Assembly (NCBI RefSeq): GCF_030347395.1
Contig: NZ_CP128170.1
Coordinates: forward strand, 1-64,000
Length of the DNA: 64,000 bases
Direction of reading: 5' to 3'
Source of the DNA: Microbacterium sp. ET2
GTDB lineage: Bacteria; Actinomycetota; Actinomycetes; Actinomycetales; Microbacteriaceae
The notes under the pieces are model-generated. The model saw nothing but the letters and a program-made list of their open reading frames with translations, did no database searches and had not been told where the DNA came from. Both the position numbers and the translations under genes were made by a program. This document shows positions 10,468 to 19,271 of this stretch, one piece after another. How positions within the stretch are numbered: position 1 is the first letter of the stretch; the number at the start of each line of letters is the position of its first letter.

Positions 10468-12315
10468 CTACTTCTGCTTCCCCTCGACATCCCCCGAGAG
10501 CGCGGCGATGAACGCCTCCTGGGGAACCTCGACGCGACCGACCATCTTCATGCGCTTCTTGCCCTCCTTCTGCTTCTCGAGCAGTTTGCGCTTCCGGGTG
10601 ATGTCACCGCCGTAGCACTTCGCCAGAACGTCCTTGCGGATGGCGCGGATGTTCTCACGCGCGATGATGCGGGCGCCGATGGCAGCCTGGATCGGAACCT
10701 CGAACTGCTGGCGCGGGATGAGCTTGCGCAGCCGCTCGGTCATCATGGTGCCGTAGGCGTAGGCCTTCTCCCGGTGCACGATCGAGCTGAAGGCATCGAC
10801 CTTCTCCCCCTGCAGCAGGATGTCGACCTTCACGAGGTCGGCGGTCTGCGAGCCGGCGGGCTCGTAGTCCAGGCTCGCGTAGCCCTGCGTGCGGCTCTTG
10901 AGATGGTCGAAGAAGTCGAAGACGATCTCGCCGAGGGGCATGTTGTAGCGAAGTTCGACACGATCTTCGCTGAGGTAGTCCATGCCCAGGAGCGAGCCGC
11001 GGCGGGACTGGCAGAGTTCCATCACGGTCCCGACGTAGTCCTTCGGCAGCAGGATGCCCACCTTCACGATGGGCTCGGACACCTCCGCCACCCGACCGTC
11101 GGGATACTCACTGGGGTTGGTCACCGAGATGGTCTCGCCGGTGTCGGTCTGCACCTCGTAGGTGACCGACGGGGCGGTGGTGATGAGGTCCAGTCCGAAT
11201 TCGCGCGACAGCCGCTCGGTGATGATCTCCAGGTGGAGGAGCCCGAGGAACCCGCAGCGGAACCCGAAGCCGAGCGCGACGGATGTCTCGGGCTCGTACT
11301 GCAGCGAGGCGTCGGAGAGCTTCAGCTTGTCGAGGGCCTCGCGAAGCTCTGCGTAATCGCTGCCGTCGATCGGGTAGATGCCCGAGAACACCATCGGCTT
11401 CGGGTCGGTGTATCCGGGCAGGGCCTGCGTGGCCGGCCCCCGCTGGGTGGTGATCGTGTCACCGACCTTCGACTGGCGCACATCCTTCACCCCGGTGATG
11501 AGATACCCCACCTCGCCGACGCTCAGTCCCCGGCTGGGAATCGGCTCGGGGCTGGACACGCCGATCTCGAGCAGTTCGTGCGTGGCCTTGGACGACATCA
11601 TCTGGATGCGCTCGCGGGGTTCGAGCTTGCCGTCGATCATCCGGACGTAGGTGACCACACCCCGGTAGGCGTCGTAGACCGAGTCGAAGATCATGGCGCG
11701 GGCCGGCGCGTCGGCCTTCCCCTGGGGGGCGGGGATCTGCTCGACGATGCGGTCGAGGAGTTCCTCCACGCCCACGCCCGTCTTCCCGCTCACCCGCAGC
11801 ACGTCGTCGGGATCACCGCCGATGAGCCCCGCCAGCTCCGCGGCGTACTTCTCGGGGTCGGCGGCGGGAAGGTCGATCTTGTTCAGCACCGGAATGATGT
11901 GGAGGTCGTTCTCCAGCGCGAGATAGAGGTTGGCGAGGGTCTGCGCCTCGATGCCCTGTGCGGCGTCGACGAGCAGGATCGCCCCCTCGCAGGCCGCGAG
12001 CGACCTGCTCACCTCGTACGTGAAGTCGACGTGACCCGGGGTGTCGATCATGTTCAGAGCGAACGTGCCGGCATCGCTGGCCCACGGCATCCGGACCGCC
12101 TGGCTTTTGATCGTGATGCCGCGCTCTCGCTCGATGTCCATGCGGTCCAGATACTGAGCGCGCATGTCGCGATCGGCAACCACGCCCGTGATCTGCAGCA
12201 TGCGGTCGGCCAGTGTCGACTTCCCGTGGTCGATATGGGCGATGATGCAGAAGTTCCGGATGAGCTCAGGCGGTGTCGCACTGGGCTCGAGGGGCTGGAG
12301 GGCGCGCGGGGACAT
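10468..12315 (-). CDS. lepA: elongation factor 4 (LepA)
   Basis: LepA/EF4 is a ribosome-binding GTPase related to EF-G. The 615 residues include G1 AHIDHGKS (26-33), [17 protein letters not shown]-like domains II, III and V, and the LepA-specific C-terminal domain ([20 protein letters not shown], followed by [11 protein letters not shown]). TAGAAT (minus strand, 12330-12325) lies 9 nt upstream of the ATG as a probable -10 element. The 223-bp gap to the divergent secreted nuclease gene must hold both promoters. Confidence 0.97.
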   Translation of the reverse strand: MSPRALQPLEPSATPPELIRNFCIIAHIDHGKSTLADRMLQITGVVADRDMRAQYLDRMDIERERGITIKSQAVRMPWASDAGTFALNMIDTPGHVDFTYEVSRSLAACEGAILLVDAAQGIEAQTLANLYLALENDLHIIPVLNKIDLPAADPEKYAAELAGLIGGDPDDVLRVSGKTGVGVEELLDRIVEQIPAPQGKADAPARAMIFDSVYDAYRGVVTYVRMIDGKLEPRERIQMMSSKATHELLEIGVSSPEPIPSRGLSVGEVGYLITGVKDVRQSKVGDTITTQRGPATQALPGYTDPKPMVFSGIYPIDGSDYAELREALDKLKLSDASLQYEPETSVALGFGFRCGFLGLLHLEIITERLSREFGLDLITTAPSVTYEVQTDTGETISVTNPSEYPDGRVAEVSEPIVKVGILLPKDYVGTVMELCQSRRGSLLGMDYLSEDRVELRYNMPLGEIVFDFFDHLKSRTQGYASLDYEPAGSQTADLVKVDILLQGEKVDAFSSIVHREKAYAYGTMMTERLRKLIPRQQFEVPIQAAIGARIIARENIRAIRKDVLAKCYGGDITRKRKLLEKQKEGKKRMKMVGRVEVPQEAFIAALSGDVEGKQK

Positions 12316-12538
12316 ATTCCCTCGATTCTACGGGCGACCGGCCGGCCGCCCGCGCCGCTGGGAAAGAGCATCGGATGCTCGGGACGTGCCGGGTCGCACG
12401 AAGTGTCACCTGGAGTTTCCACAGGGGTCATCCACGCGGTCGGGAATTCGGTAAGGATCGAACGGCGTGCCCCCGGACGATGGTCTCGTCGTGCTCGGGA
12501 CGCTGTTCGTCTGTGCATACGAAACCAGGAGAGTGTCT

Positions 12539-15500
12539 GTGACCGTGAAATCCGGTGCCCCATCCCCCACTCCACGCCAACCGAGACGAAGGGCCCGGAT
12601 GCTGGGCGCCGGCCTGCTCTCGGGGACCCTCGCCCTGAGCGGTGCGGGCTTCGCCCTGCCCGCGCAGGCGGCGGTGAGCGTGGACGCCACCGTTCTCATC
12701 AATGAGGTCTACGGCGGCGGCGGCAACAACGGCGCGGTGTTCAGCCGCGACTTCGTCGAACTCGTCAACACCGGCGACGCGGCGGTCGACCTCGGCTCGT
12801 GGAGCGTGCAGTACGCGTCGACGGGTGGGTCGTCGTGGCAGGTCACGCCTCTCACCGGGGCGACGATCGAGCCGGGCGGGAAGCTGCTCGTCGGTCAGGC
12901 GACCGGCGGCAACACCACGCTTCCCGGGTTCGACGCCGACGTCGAGGGTGGCATCGCGATGTCGGGAACGGGCGGCAAGGTCGCGCTCGTCGACTCCGCC
13001 GAGGCGCTGTCGGGCGGTGCGGACATGGCGGCGGTGGAACAGGTCGTCGACTACCTCGGATGGGGCGGCGCCACCGACTCCGCCGGGAGCCCCGCTCCCG
13101 CGACGACCAATGGCACGAGCGTCTCGCGCGACGCCGAGAGCTCGCACACCGCGGTCAACTCCGCGGACTTCACCGCCGGCACGCCGACACCCGAAGGCGC
13201 AGGCGGTGCTGTCGACCCCGAGCCGACGCCGGATCCGGAGCCCACGCCCGACCCGGAGCCGACCGACCCCGCGACGGTGTCGATCGCCGAGATCCAGGGC
13301 ACCGGCGCTGCCACGCCGCTGAACGGCCAGACGGTCGTGACCGAAGGCGTCGTGACGGCCCACTACCCGACCGGTGGCCTCGCAGGCTTCGTCATCCAGA
13401 CGCCCGGCACCGGCGGTGCGGCCGGCACCGCGTCCGACGCGGTCTTCGTCTACGCGCCCAGCACGGTGGGTCAGGTCGCCCTCGGCCAGACCGTCCGCAT
13501 CACGGGCCTTGCAACCGAGTTCAACGGGCTGACCCAGGTCGACATCCGCACGGGCAGCGCTGAGGTCATCGCCGACGGTGCCCCGGTCACGCCGCTCGTG
13601 ACGGGCTGGCCCGCCGATGAGGCGGGCCGTGAGGCGCTCGAGTCGATGCTCATCCAGCCTGAGGGGACGTTCACCGTCACCGACACCTACGGCACGAACC
13701 AGTACGGCGAGGTGCCCCTCGCCTCCGGCGACGGCCCGCTCCTCCAGCCCACCGAGGTGGCACTCCCGGGGTCGCCCGAGGCCGCCGCTGTGGCCGCGGA
13801 CAACGCCGCACGTCGGGTGGTCCTCGACGACGGCGCGAGCACGAACTTCCTTTCCGCAGCCAACGCCGCCCTCACTCCGCCGTACGTCTCGCTCACCGAG
13901 CCGGTCGTCGTGGGGGCCTCGGTCACCTTCACCGAGCCGGTGATCGTCGACTACCGCAACAACGCGTTCAAACTGAACCCGACCTCTCCCCTCACCGGTG
14001 ACGGCACGGGCGAGGGCGACGGGGTGGACTTCGAGAACATCCGCACCGCCGCTCCCGTCGAGGTCGGCGGCGACATCAGCGTCGCATCCTTCAACGTGCT
14101 CAACTACTTCACGACCCTCGGCACCGACACGGCCTCGTGCACCGCGTACCAGAGCCCGGACGGCTCGGAGCTCAACAACGTCCGCGACGGCTGCGATCAG
14201 CGCGGAGCCTGGGATGACGCCGATCTGGCGCGTCAGCAGGCCAAGATTGTCTCGGCGATCAACGCCCTCGACGCCTCGGTCGTCGGCCTCATGGAGATCG
14301 AGAACTCCGCGGCCCTCGGCGAGGAGACCGATGAGGCGCTGTCGAGCCTCGTGGACGCCCTCAACGCCGCCGCCGCCGGCGATCGCTGGGCCTTCGTCCC
14401 CTCCTCCGACGAGCTTCCCGACGCCTCGGGACTGGACGTGATCACCAACGCGATCATCTACCAGCCGTCAGAGGTCGCGACAGTCGGTGACTCCCGTGCC
14501 CTGGGCGACCAGTCGGGCGCCGACGGTGCGTTCCAGAACGCGCGTGAGCCCCTCGGGCAGGTGTTCGAGCCGGTCGAGGGCGGCGACGAGTTCCTCTTCG
14601 TCGTGAACCACTTCAAGTCCAAGGGGTCGGCCGGTCCCTGGCCGGGCGACGCCGACACCGGTGACGGTCAAGGAGCATCGAAGGAGTCGCGCGTGCGTCA
14701 GGCGACCGCGCTGGCCGAATGGGTCGGCGGGATCCAGGGCGACACCGAGTCCGTCATCCTCGCGGGTGACTTCAACTCGTACGGGCAGGAAGACCCCATG
14801 CAGGTCCTCTACGAGGCCGGCTATTCAGACGCGGCGCAGGGCGACGAGTACAGCTACGTGTTCCAGGGGCTCTCGGGCTCGCTGGACCACATCCTCGTCA
14901 ACGAGGCCGCTTCGGCCCGCCAGACCGGTGCCGACGTCTGGAACATCAACGCCGGTGAGGCACTCGCCCTCGAGTACTCGCGCTTCGGGTACCACGCAAC
15001 AGAGTTCCACGCCGACGACCCCTATCGCTCGAGCGACCACGATCCGGTCAAGGTCGGGCTGAGCGCCGGGACCACAGCCCCCGTCGAGGTCGACATCCTC
15101 ACGATCAACGACTTCCACGGTCGCCTGGAGGCAAACCCCTCCGGTGACGAGGCGGGCGCTGCTGTCATCGCGGGTGCGGTGGGTGCCAAGAAGGCCGAGA
15201 ACCCGAACACCCTGTTCGTCTCCGCGGGGGACAACATCGGCGCCTCGACGTTCACGTCGTTCATCCAGCAGGACAACCCGACCATCGACACGCTGGTGGC
15301 TTCGGGCCTGGACCTCTCGGTGGTGGGAAACCACGAGTTCGACCGTGGTTTCGACGACCTGCTGAACCGGGTGCTCCCGCGCTACGGCGGCAACGTCGAT
15401 CCTGAGGACGTGACCGACGAACAGCGCCTGGCCGGCCAGGACTTCGGCCTGGGCGCCAACGTGTACGCCGCGGGCACCGCCGACCCGGTGCTTCCCGAAT

Positions 15501-16918
15501 ACGCGCTGCGCGAGATCGACGGGGTGAGCGTGGCCTTCATCGGCACCGTGACCCCCGACACCGCGACGATGGTCGACCCCTCCGGTATCGCCGAGATCGA
15601 ATTCGGCGACCAGCTGGAGGCCGCGAACCGGGTGGCCGACGATCTCGCCGAGACCGTCGACCCCGACGTCATGGTGCTGCTGACCCACTCGGGCGCGGCG
15701 ACGAGTGACTGCGCGCAGCTCGCCGCGGGCGCGGACGGGTTCGGCGATCTGGCAACCGGCGCCTCCCCCCTCATCGACGCCATCGTCTCGGCGCACACGC
15801 ACCAGACGTACGCGTGCGAGGTTCCCGTGGACGGAACCGACCGGACTCGTCCGGTCATCCAGGCCTCGGAGTACGGCAAAGCCATGGGGCAGCTGTCGCT
15901 CAGCTACGACGCCGAGGCCGATGAGCTGGTCTCGATCGAGGGGACGACCTTCCCGCTGAAGGACGCCTTCCCTGCCGACGCGGAGATCGCCGCACAGGTC
16001 GCCGGTTACGTCGAGACCGCCGACGAGCTCGGGTCGTCCCCGATCGGATCGATCACGGGCGACATCCTGCGTGGCGGCACGCCTCCGGGCGCTGATCGCG
16101 GCGTGGAGTCGTCGATGGGCAACTGGGTCGCCGACGTCTACCTCTGGGCCACCAGCGAGAACCCCGCCTTCGGCGGCACGCCGGCGCAGATCGCGCTGAT
16201 GAACCCGGGCGGACTCCGCGCTGACCTCCTGGTCGGAGAGGACGGAGTCGTCACGTACAAGGAGGCCGCCGATGTGCAGCCGTTCGCGAACACGCTGGTC
16301 ACGGTGACCCTCACCGGTGCGCAGCTGGAGGAGATCCTGACGCAGCAGTGGAAGGCGACCGGCGATCGTCCGAAGCTGCACCTCGGTGTGTCGGAGGGCT
16401 TCAGCTACGAGTACGTCGAGGGCGAGCCGCCGGCAGGTCAGACGGTCGCCCGATCGGGGACCATCGTCTCGATGAGCTACCAGGGCGAGCCGGTCGAGGC
16501 GACCGACACCTTCACGGTCGTCACGAACTCCTTCCTCGCCAACGGCGGAGACGGGTTCCTGACGTTCACCGAGGGTACCGACCGGACCGACACCGGCCAG
16601 ATCGATCTGGATGCCACTTTGGCCTACTTCCAGGCGCTGGAGACTGTCGACCCGGCACCGGTCGGCCGCGCGATCCTGGCGACCGACGTGCCGACCGAGC
16701 CGGGTGAGCCTGGTACTCCGGGGCAGCCCGGTCAGCCCGGCACTCCCGGCCAGCCCGGTCAGCCGAATCAGCCGGGAACGGGGAACCAGGCGGGCGACCC
16801 GCTCGCCGTGACCGGCGCGCAGCTGCCGCTCGGCGTCGCGCTCGGTGGCGCACTGCTCCTGGTCGCCGGCGGGGTGATCTTCGTCCTGCGCCGACGGAGA
16901 CTGCCCGCCGAGCAGTGA
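12539..16918 (+). CDS. secreted ExeM/NucH-like nuclease fused to a 5'-nucleotidase, cell-wall anchored
   Basis: This is a 1459-residue multidomain exoprotein. It has a twin-Arg-rich signal peptide (1-44, cleavage after LPAQA), a lamin-tail domain (about 48-180), a PEPTPDPEPTPDPEP linker and an OB-fold-like domain (about 245-350). An endonuclease/exonuclease/phosphatase domain follows (about 510-840: MEIEN, GDFNSYG, SLDHI, SSDHDPV). A UshA-type metallophosphatase comes next (from about 850: NDFHGRLE, GDN, GNHEFDRG, SAHTHQTY), then the 5'-nucleotidase C domain (about 1186 on). The C-terminus has PGQPG repeats, LAVTG, a hydrophobic helix and RRRR. Together it could degrade extracellular DNA and dephosphorylate the nucleotides. 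The GTG at 12539 has AGGAG 7 nt upstream. Confidence 0.9.
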   Translation: MTVKSGAPSPTPRQPRRRARMLGAGLLSGTLALSGAGFALPAQAAVSVDATVLINEVYGGGGNNGAVFSRDFVELVNTGDAAVDLGSWSVQYASTGGSSWQVTPLTGATIEPGGKLLVGQATGGNTTLPGFDADVEGGIAMSGTGGKVALVDSAEALSGGADMAAVEQVVDYLGWGGATDSAGSPAPATTNGTSVSRDAESSHTAVNSADFTAGTPTPEGAGGAVDPEPTPDPEPTPDPEPTDPATVSIAEIQGTGAATPLNGQTVVTEGVVTAHYPTGGLAGFVIQTPGTGGAAGTASDAVFVYAPSTVGQVALGQTVRITGLATEFNGLTQVDIRTGSAEVIADGAPVTPLVTGWPADEAGREALESMLIQPEGTFTVTDTYGTNQYGEVPLASGDGPLLQPTEVALPGSPEAAAVAADNAARRVVLDDGASTNFLSAANAALTPPYVSLTEPVVVGASVTFTEPVIVDYRNNAFKLNPTSPLTGDGTGEGDGVDFENIRTAAPVEVGGDISVASFNVLNYFTTLGTDTASCTAYQSPDGSELNNVRDGCDQRGAWDDADLARQQAKIVSAINALDASVVGLMEIENSAALGEETDEALSSLVDALNAAAAGDRWAFVPSSDELPDASGLDVITNAIIYQPSEVATVGDSRALGDQSGADGAFQNAREPLGQVFEPVEGGDEFLFVVNHFKSKGSAGPWPGDADTGDGQGASKESRVRQATALAEWVGGIQGDTESVILAGDFNSYGQEDPMQVLYEAGYSDAAQGDEYSYVFQGLSGSLDHILVNEAASARQTGADVWNINAGEALALEYSRFGYHATEFHADDPYRSSDHDPVKVGLSAGTTAPVEVDILTINDFHGRLEANPSGDEAGAAVIAGAVGAKKAENPNTLFVSAGDNIGASTFTSFIQQDNPTIDTLVASGLDLSVVGNHEFDRGFDDLLNRVLPRYGGNVDPEDVTDEQRLAGQDFGLGANVYAAGTADPVLPEYALREIDGVSVAFIGTVTPDTATMVDPSGIAEIEFGDQLEAANRVADDLAETVDPDVMVLLTHSGAATSDCAQLAAGADGFGDLATGASPLIDAIVSAHTHQTYACEVPVDGTDRTRPVIQASEYGKAMGQLSLSYDAEADELVSIEGTTFPLKDAFPADAEIAAQVAGYVETADELGSSPIGSITGDILRGGTPPGADRGVESSMGNWVADVYLWATSENPAFGGTPAQIALMNPGGLRADLLVGEDGVVTYKEAADVQPFANTLVTVTLTGAQLEEILTQQWKATGDRPKLHLGVSEGFSYEYVEGEPPAGQTVARSGTIVSMSYQGEPVEATDTFTVVTNSFLANGGDGFLTFTEGTDRTDTGQIDLDATLAYFQALETVDPAPVGRAILATDVPTEPGEPGTPGQPGQPGTPGQPGQPNQPGTGNQAGDPLAVTGAQLPLGVALGGALLLVAGGVIFVLRRRRLPAEQ

Positions 16919-16938
16919 TCTGACGACGCTCCCGCAGA

Positions 16939-16973
16939 ACGACGGCCCCCGCCTTCCCGGCGGGGGCCGTCGT
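16939..16973 (+). terminator. rho-independent-like terminator after the nuclease gene
   Basis: A perfect 15-bp stem, ACGACGGCCCCCGCC paired with GGCGGGGGCCGTCGT around a TTCCC loop, lies 20 bp after the stop codon. There is no T-tract, as is common for actinobacterial terminators. Confidence 0.85.
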
Positions 16974-17003
16974 CGAAGACGCGCCGACCGTATCGTGGAT
17001 CCC

Positions 17004-17744
17004 ATGGGGGTTCAGGTCGTGCTCGTCCACGGCATCCGTACGTCGGCCACCATGTGGCGTGCACAGGTGGAGTACCTCCGGTCCCGGAATGTGAGCGTGA
17101 CCGCGGTCGACCTCCCCGGACACGGAACACGTCGCGGCGAGATGTTCACGCTCGACGGCGCGTTCGAGACCATCGACCGCGCCGTCCGTGAGGCGGCCGC
17201 ACACGGGCCCGTGCTTCTCGTCGCGCACTCGATGGGCGGCCTCGTCGGCATCGAGTACGCCGGGCAGGACGACCCTCCGCCGGTCTCGGGTTTCGTCGCC
17301 GCATCCTGCACCGCGATCCCACGGGGCGTGGGCCTGGCCACGTACCGCTTCCTCGCCCGACGCTTCGACTCCCTCCCAGACCGCGGCATGTGGCTGACGA
17401 ACTACGTTCTGGACCGCACCCTCCCCCACGAGACCCGACCCGACTTCGGTGCGGGCGGCTATGCCTTCGATGCCCAGGACGTGGCGCTGCGAAGCCTGTC
17501 GGTCCTCGATCTTCTGACGGCCCTCGGCCGCATCGAGGTGCCGCTGTGGTTCATCAACGGCCAGTACGACCAGCTGCGTGTCAACGAGCGGCTCTTCATG
17601 CGCGTTGCGCCGCACGCCGAACTCATCGTCGTACCGCGGACCAGCCACCTCGTCACCGCCATGCGTCCGCGCGTGTTCAATGCCCTCCTGGGAGTGGCCA
17701 TCGCCACGCTCGAGCGGGACGGTGGACACCGAGCCCGCACCTGA
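17004..17744 (+). CDS. alpha/beta hydrolase
   Basis: This 246-residue alpha/beta-hydrolase-fold protein has the oxyanion-hole HG motif (LVHGIRT, about 7-13), the nucleophile elbow AHSMGG, a likely acid in NGQYDQLRV and the catalytic His in [11 protein letters not shown]. No signal peptide is present, so it is cytoplasmic. The substrate cannot be told from sequence. The ATG at 17004 is preferred over an in-frame GTG 9 nt upstream because TATCGT (16991-16996) lies 7 nt before the ATG, giving a leaderless start. Confidence 0.85.
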   Translation: MGVQVVLVHGIRTSATMWRAQVEYLRSRNVSVTAVDLPGHGTRRGEMFTLDGAFETIDRAVREAAAHGPVLLVAHSMGGLVGIEYAGQDDPPPVSGFVAASCTAIPRGVGLATYRFLARRFDSLPDRGMWLTNYVLDRTLPHETRPDFGAGGYAFDAQDVALRSLSVLDLLTALGRIEVPLWFINGQYDQLRVNERLFMRVAPHAELIVVPRTSHLVTAMRPRVFNALLGVAIATLERDGGHRART

Positions 17745-17749
17745 CCTGG

Positions 17750-17755
17750 TAGACT
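17750..17755 (+). promoter_or_regulatory. probable rpsT -10 element
   Basis: TGG-TAGACT, with an upstream TGG, lies just after the hydrolase stop and about 105 nt upstream of the rpsT GTG. It predicts a roughly 98-nt 5' untranslated leader. No convincing -35 was found at 16-18 bp. Confidence 0.5.
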
Positions 17756-17859
17756 CCGTGTTTGGCTTGCGTGTGGGTCCGCCCTCACGACCGCCTCGCG
17801 ACGGCCCTCTCCCGTTGCCGGGCATCTCATCCAACCTCCGAACGAAAGAACGTCGACAC

Positions 17860-18120
17860 GTGGCGAACATCAAGTCGCAGATCAAGCGCAACAAGACCAA
17901 CGAGAAGGCGCGCGAGCGCAACAAGGCCGTGAAGAGCGAGCTTCGGACCGAGATCCGCCGCACGCGTGAGGCCGTCGCCGCCGGCGACAAGGCGACCGCC
18001 GAGAAGGCGCTGGCCAAGGCGACCAAGAAGCTCGACAAGGCCGTCAGCAAGGGTGTCATCCACCAGAACCAGGCCGCGAACCGCAAGTCGGCGATCGCGA
18101 AGCAGGTCGCGTCGATCTGA
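17860..18120 (+). CDS. rpsT: 30S ribosomal protein S20
   Basis: S20 is a helical primary 16S rRNA-binding protein. The 86 residues ([20 protein letters not shown], with a C-terminal [16 protein letters not shown]) match the family over full length. The GTG at 17860 is the only start giving the conserved ANIKS N-terminus. The gene stands alone with its own long leader and terminator, and is convergent with holA, the usual arrangement. Confidence 0.97.
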   Translation: MANIKSQIKRNKTNEKARERNKAVKSELRTEIRRTREAVAAGDKATAEKALAKATKKLDKAVSKGVIHQNQAANRKSAIAKQVASI

Positions 18121-18133
18121 CGTCGTAGACATC

Positions 18134-18165
18134 GAACGGCCCGTCTCCTCGGAGGCGGGCCGTTC
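18134..18165. terminator. bidirectional terminator between rpsT and holA
   Basis: GAACGGCCCG pairs with CGGGCCGTTC over 10 bp, with a further CCTC/GGAGG inner pairing possible. It lies between the convergent ends of rpsT and holA and could serve both strands. Confidence 0.8.
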
Positions 18166-18205
18166 GCGTTCCGGTGACGATGCCGCGTGATCGTCGCCGC
18201 GGGCC

Positions 18206-19261
18206 TCAGCGGGGCGGCCCGGCGAACGGCTCGCGAGTGGCGATCACGGTGACCAGTCGCTCGAGGGCGAAGACGGGGTCACGTGAGCCGCCCTTGACCT
18301 CTGCGTCCGCTCGAGCTGCCGCCTGTATCGCCATGCCCAGTGTGGACTCAGACCACCCCGACAGGTCGCGCCGCGCTCGGTCGACCTGCCAGTCTTTCAG
18401 TCCGAGTCGGGCCGCCAGTGCCGACGATCCCTCGCGGTGCCCGGCGACGCGCGCCATGGTGCGCAACTTCGACGCGATCGCGGCGACGAGGGGCACCGGA
18501 TCGGCTCCCGAGGCGAGGGCGTGGCGCAGGGCGATGAGTGCCTCGCCGTAGCGACCGGCGATGGCGGTGTCGGCGACGGTGAAGGCCGAGGTCTCGACAC
18601 GTCCGCCGTAGTAGCGCGCGACGGTCTGTTCGGTGATGTCGTCCGCGACATCGGAGATGAGCTGCTGGCAAGCCGCTGCCAGCTCGGTGAGATCGTCGGC
18701 GAACGCGGACACCAGGGCACGCAGCGCGCCGGGGGCGATCCGCTTGCGCGCCTGCGTGAACTCGGCGGCGGCGAAGTCGAACCGATCCGACTCCCGCTTG
18801 AGCGCGGGACAGGCGATCTCGATGCCGCCGCCCTGGCCCGCCCGGATGGCGTCCAGCAGCTTCTTGCCACGGACGCTCGCGCCGGTGTGGCGCAGAAGGA
18901 CGGTCGCCCCGTCCTGTGGGTGCGAGAGATAGCTCAGGGCCTCCGTGAGGAACGCGTCGGAGCACTTCTCCACGCCGAGGACGCGCACGAAACGCGGCTC
19001 ACCGAACAGGGACGGCGACGTCAGCGCGAGCAGAGACCCCGCCGCGTAGTCGTCCGCCCGGATATCCGACACTTCGAGACTCGCGTCCTCCGCGCGCAGA
19101 TAATCGCGGAGCCCGGCGATCGCCCGCTCGGCGCAGACCTCTTCCGGGCCCGACACGAGGACGATCGGTGCGGGTTGCGGATCGCGCCAGGACAGCTGCG
19201 GGATGGCGCTGCGCGACGTCGACGCGCGGGCAGCCGAGCGAGACGAGGAGCGGGCCGGCAT
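18206..19261 (-). CDS. holA: DNA polymerase III subunit delta
   Basis: HolA is the delta subunit of the clamp loader that opens the beta sliding clamp. The 351-residue protein shows VLVSGPEEVCAERAI near residue 35, SPSLFGEPRFVRV, and the C-terminal helical collar segment ending in FALERLVTVIATREP. Its divergent N-terminal 25 residues are Arg/Ser-rich. It follows comEC by 10 nt, the common comEA-comEC-holA arrangement. A TAGGCT hexamer overlapping the comEC stop lies 7 nt before the ATG and could give an internal leaderless promoter. Confidence 0.93.
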   Translation of the reverse strand: MPARSSSRSAARASTSRSAIPQLSWRDPQPAPIVLVSGPEEVCAERAIAGLRDYLRAEDASLEVSDIRADDYAAGSLLALTSPSLFGEPRFVRVLGVEKCSDAFLTEALSYLSHPQDGATVLLRHTGASVRGKKLLDAIRAGQGGGIEIACPALKRESDRFDFAAAEFTQARKRIAPGALRALVSAFADDLTELAAACQQLISDVADDITEQTVARYYGGRVETSAFTVADTAIAGRYGEALIALRHALASGADPVPLVAAIASKLRTMARVAGHREGSSALAARLGLKDWQVDRARRDLSGWSESTLGMAIQAAARADAEVKGGSRDPVFALERLVTVIATREPFAGPPR

Positions 19262-19271
19262 GCGGTCCAGC

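Noticed and set aside
12467..12538. Upstream in-frame GTG as the start of the secreted nuclease
   Set aside because: It would put 24 residues with no signal-peptide character in front of the Arg-rich export signal and has no ribosome-binding site; the GTG at 12539 has AGGAG at good spacing.
10108..12705. Long open frame (865 codons) antisense to lepA
   Set aside because: It mirrors lepA codons in very GC-rich DNA, is rich in Arg/His/Val/Leu/Gly typical of shadows, and has no domain motifs.
13201..13272. Short direct repeats in the nuclease gene (PEPTPD) considered as a CRISPR or satellite
   Set aside because: They are codons of a proline-rich protein linker in frame with a real gene.
16690..16790. 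CAGCCCGG-type repeats considered as a mobile or satellite repeat
   Set aside because: They encode the PGQPG wall-spanning linker before the LAVTG anchor.
14825..17005. 726-codon minus-strand frame opposite the nuclease/nucleotidase gene
   Set aside because: The plus strand encodes unmistakable catalytic motifs; the minus frame has none.
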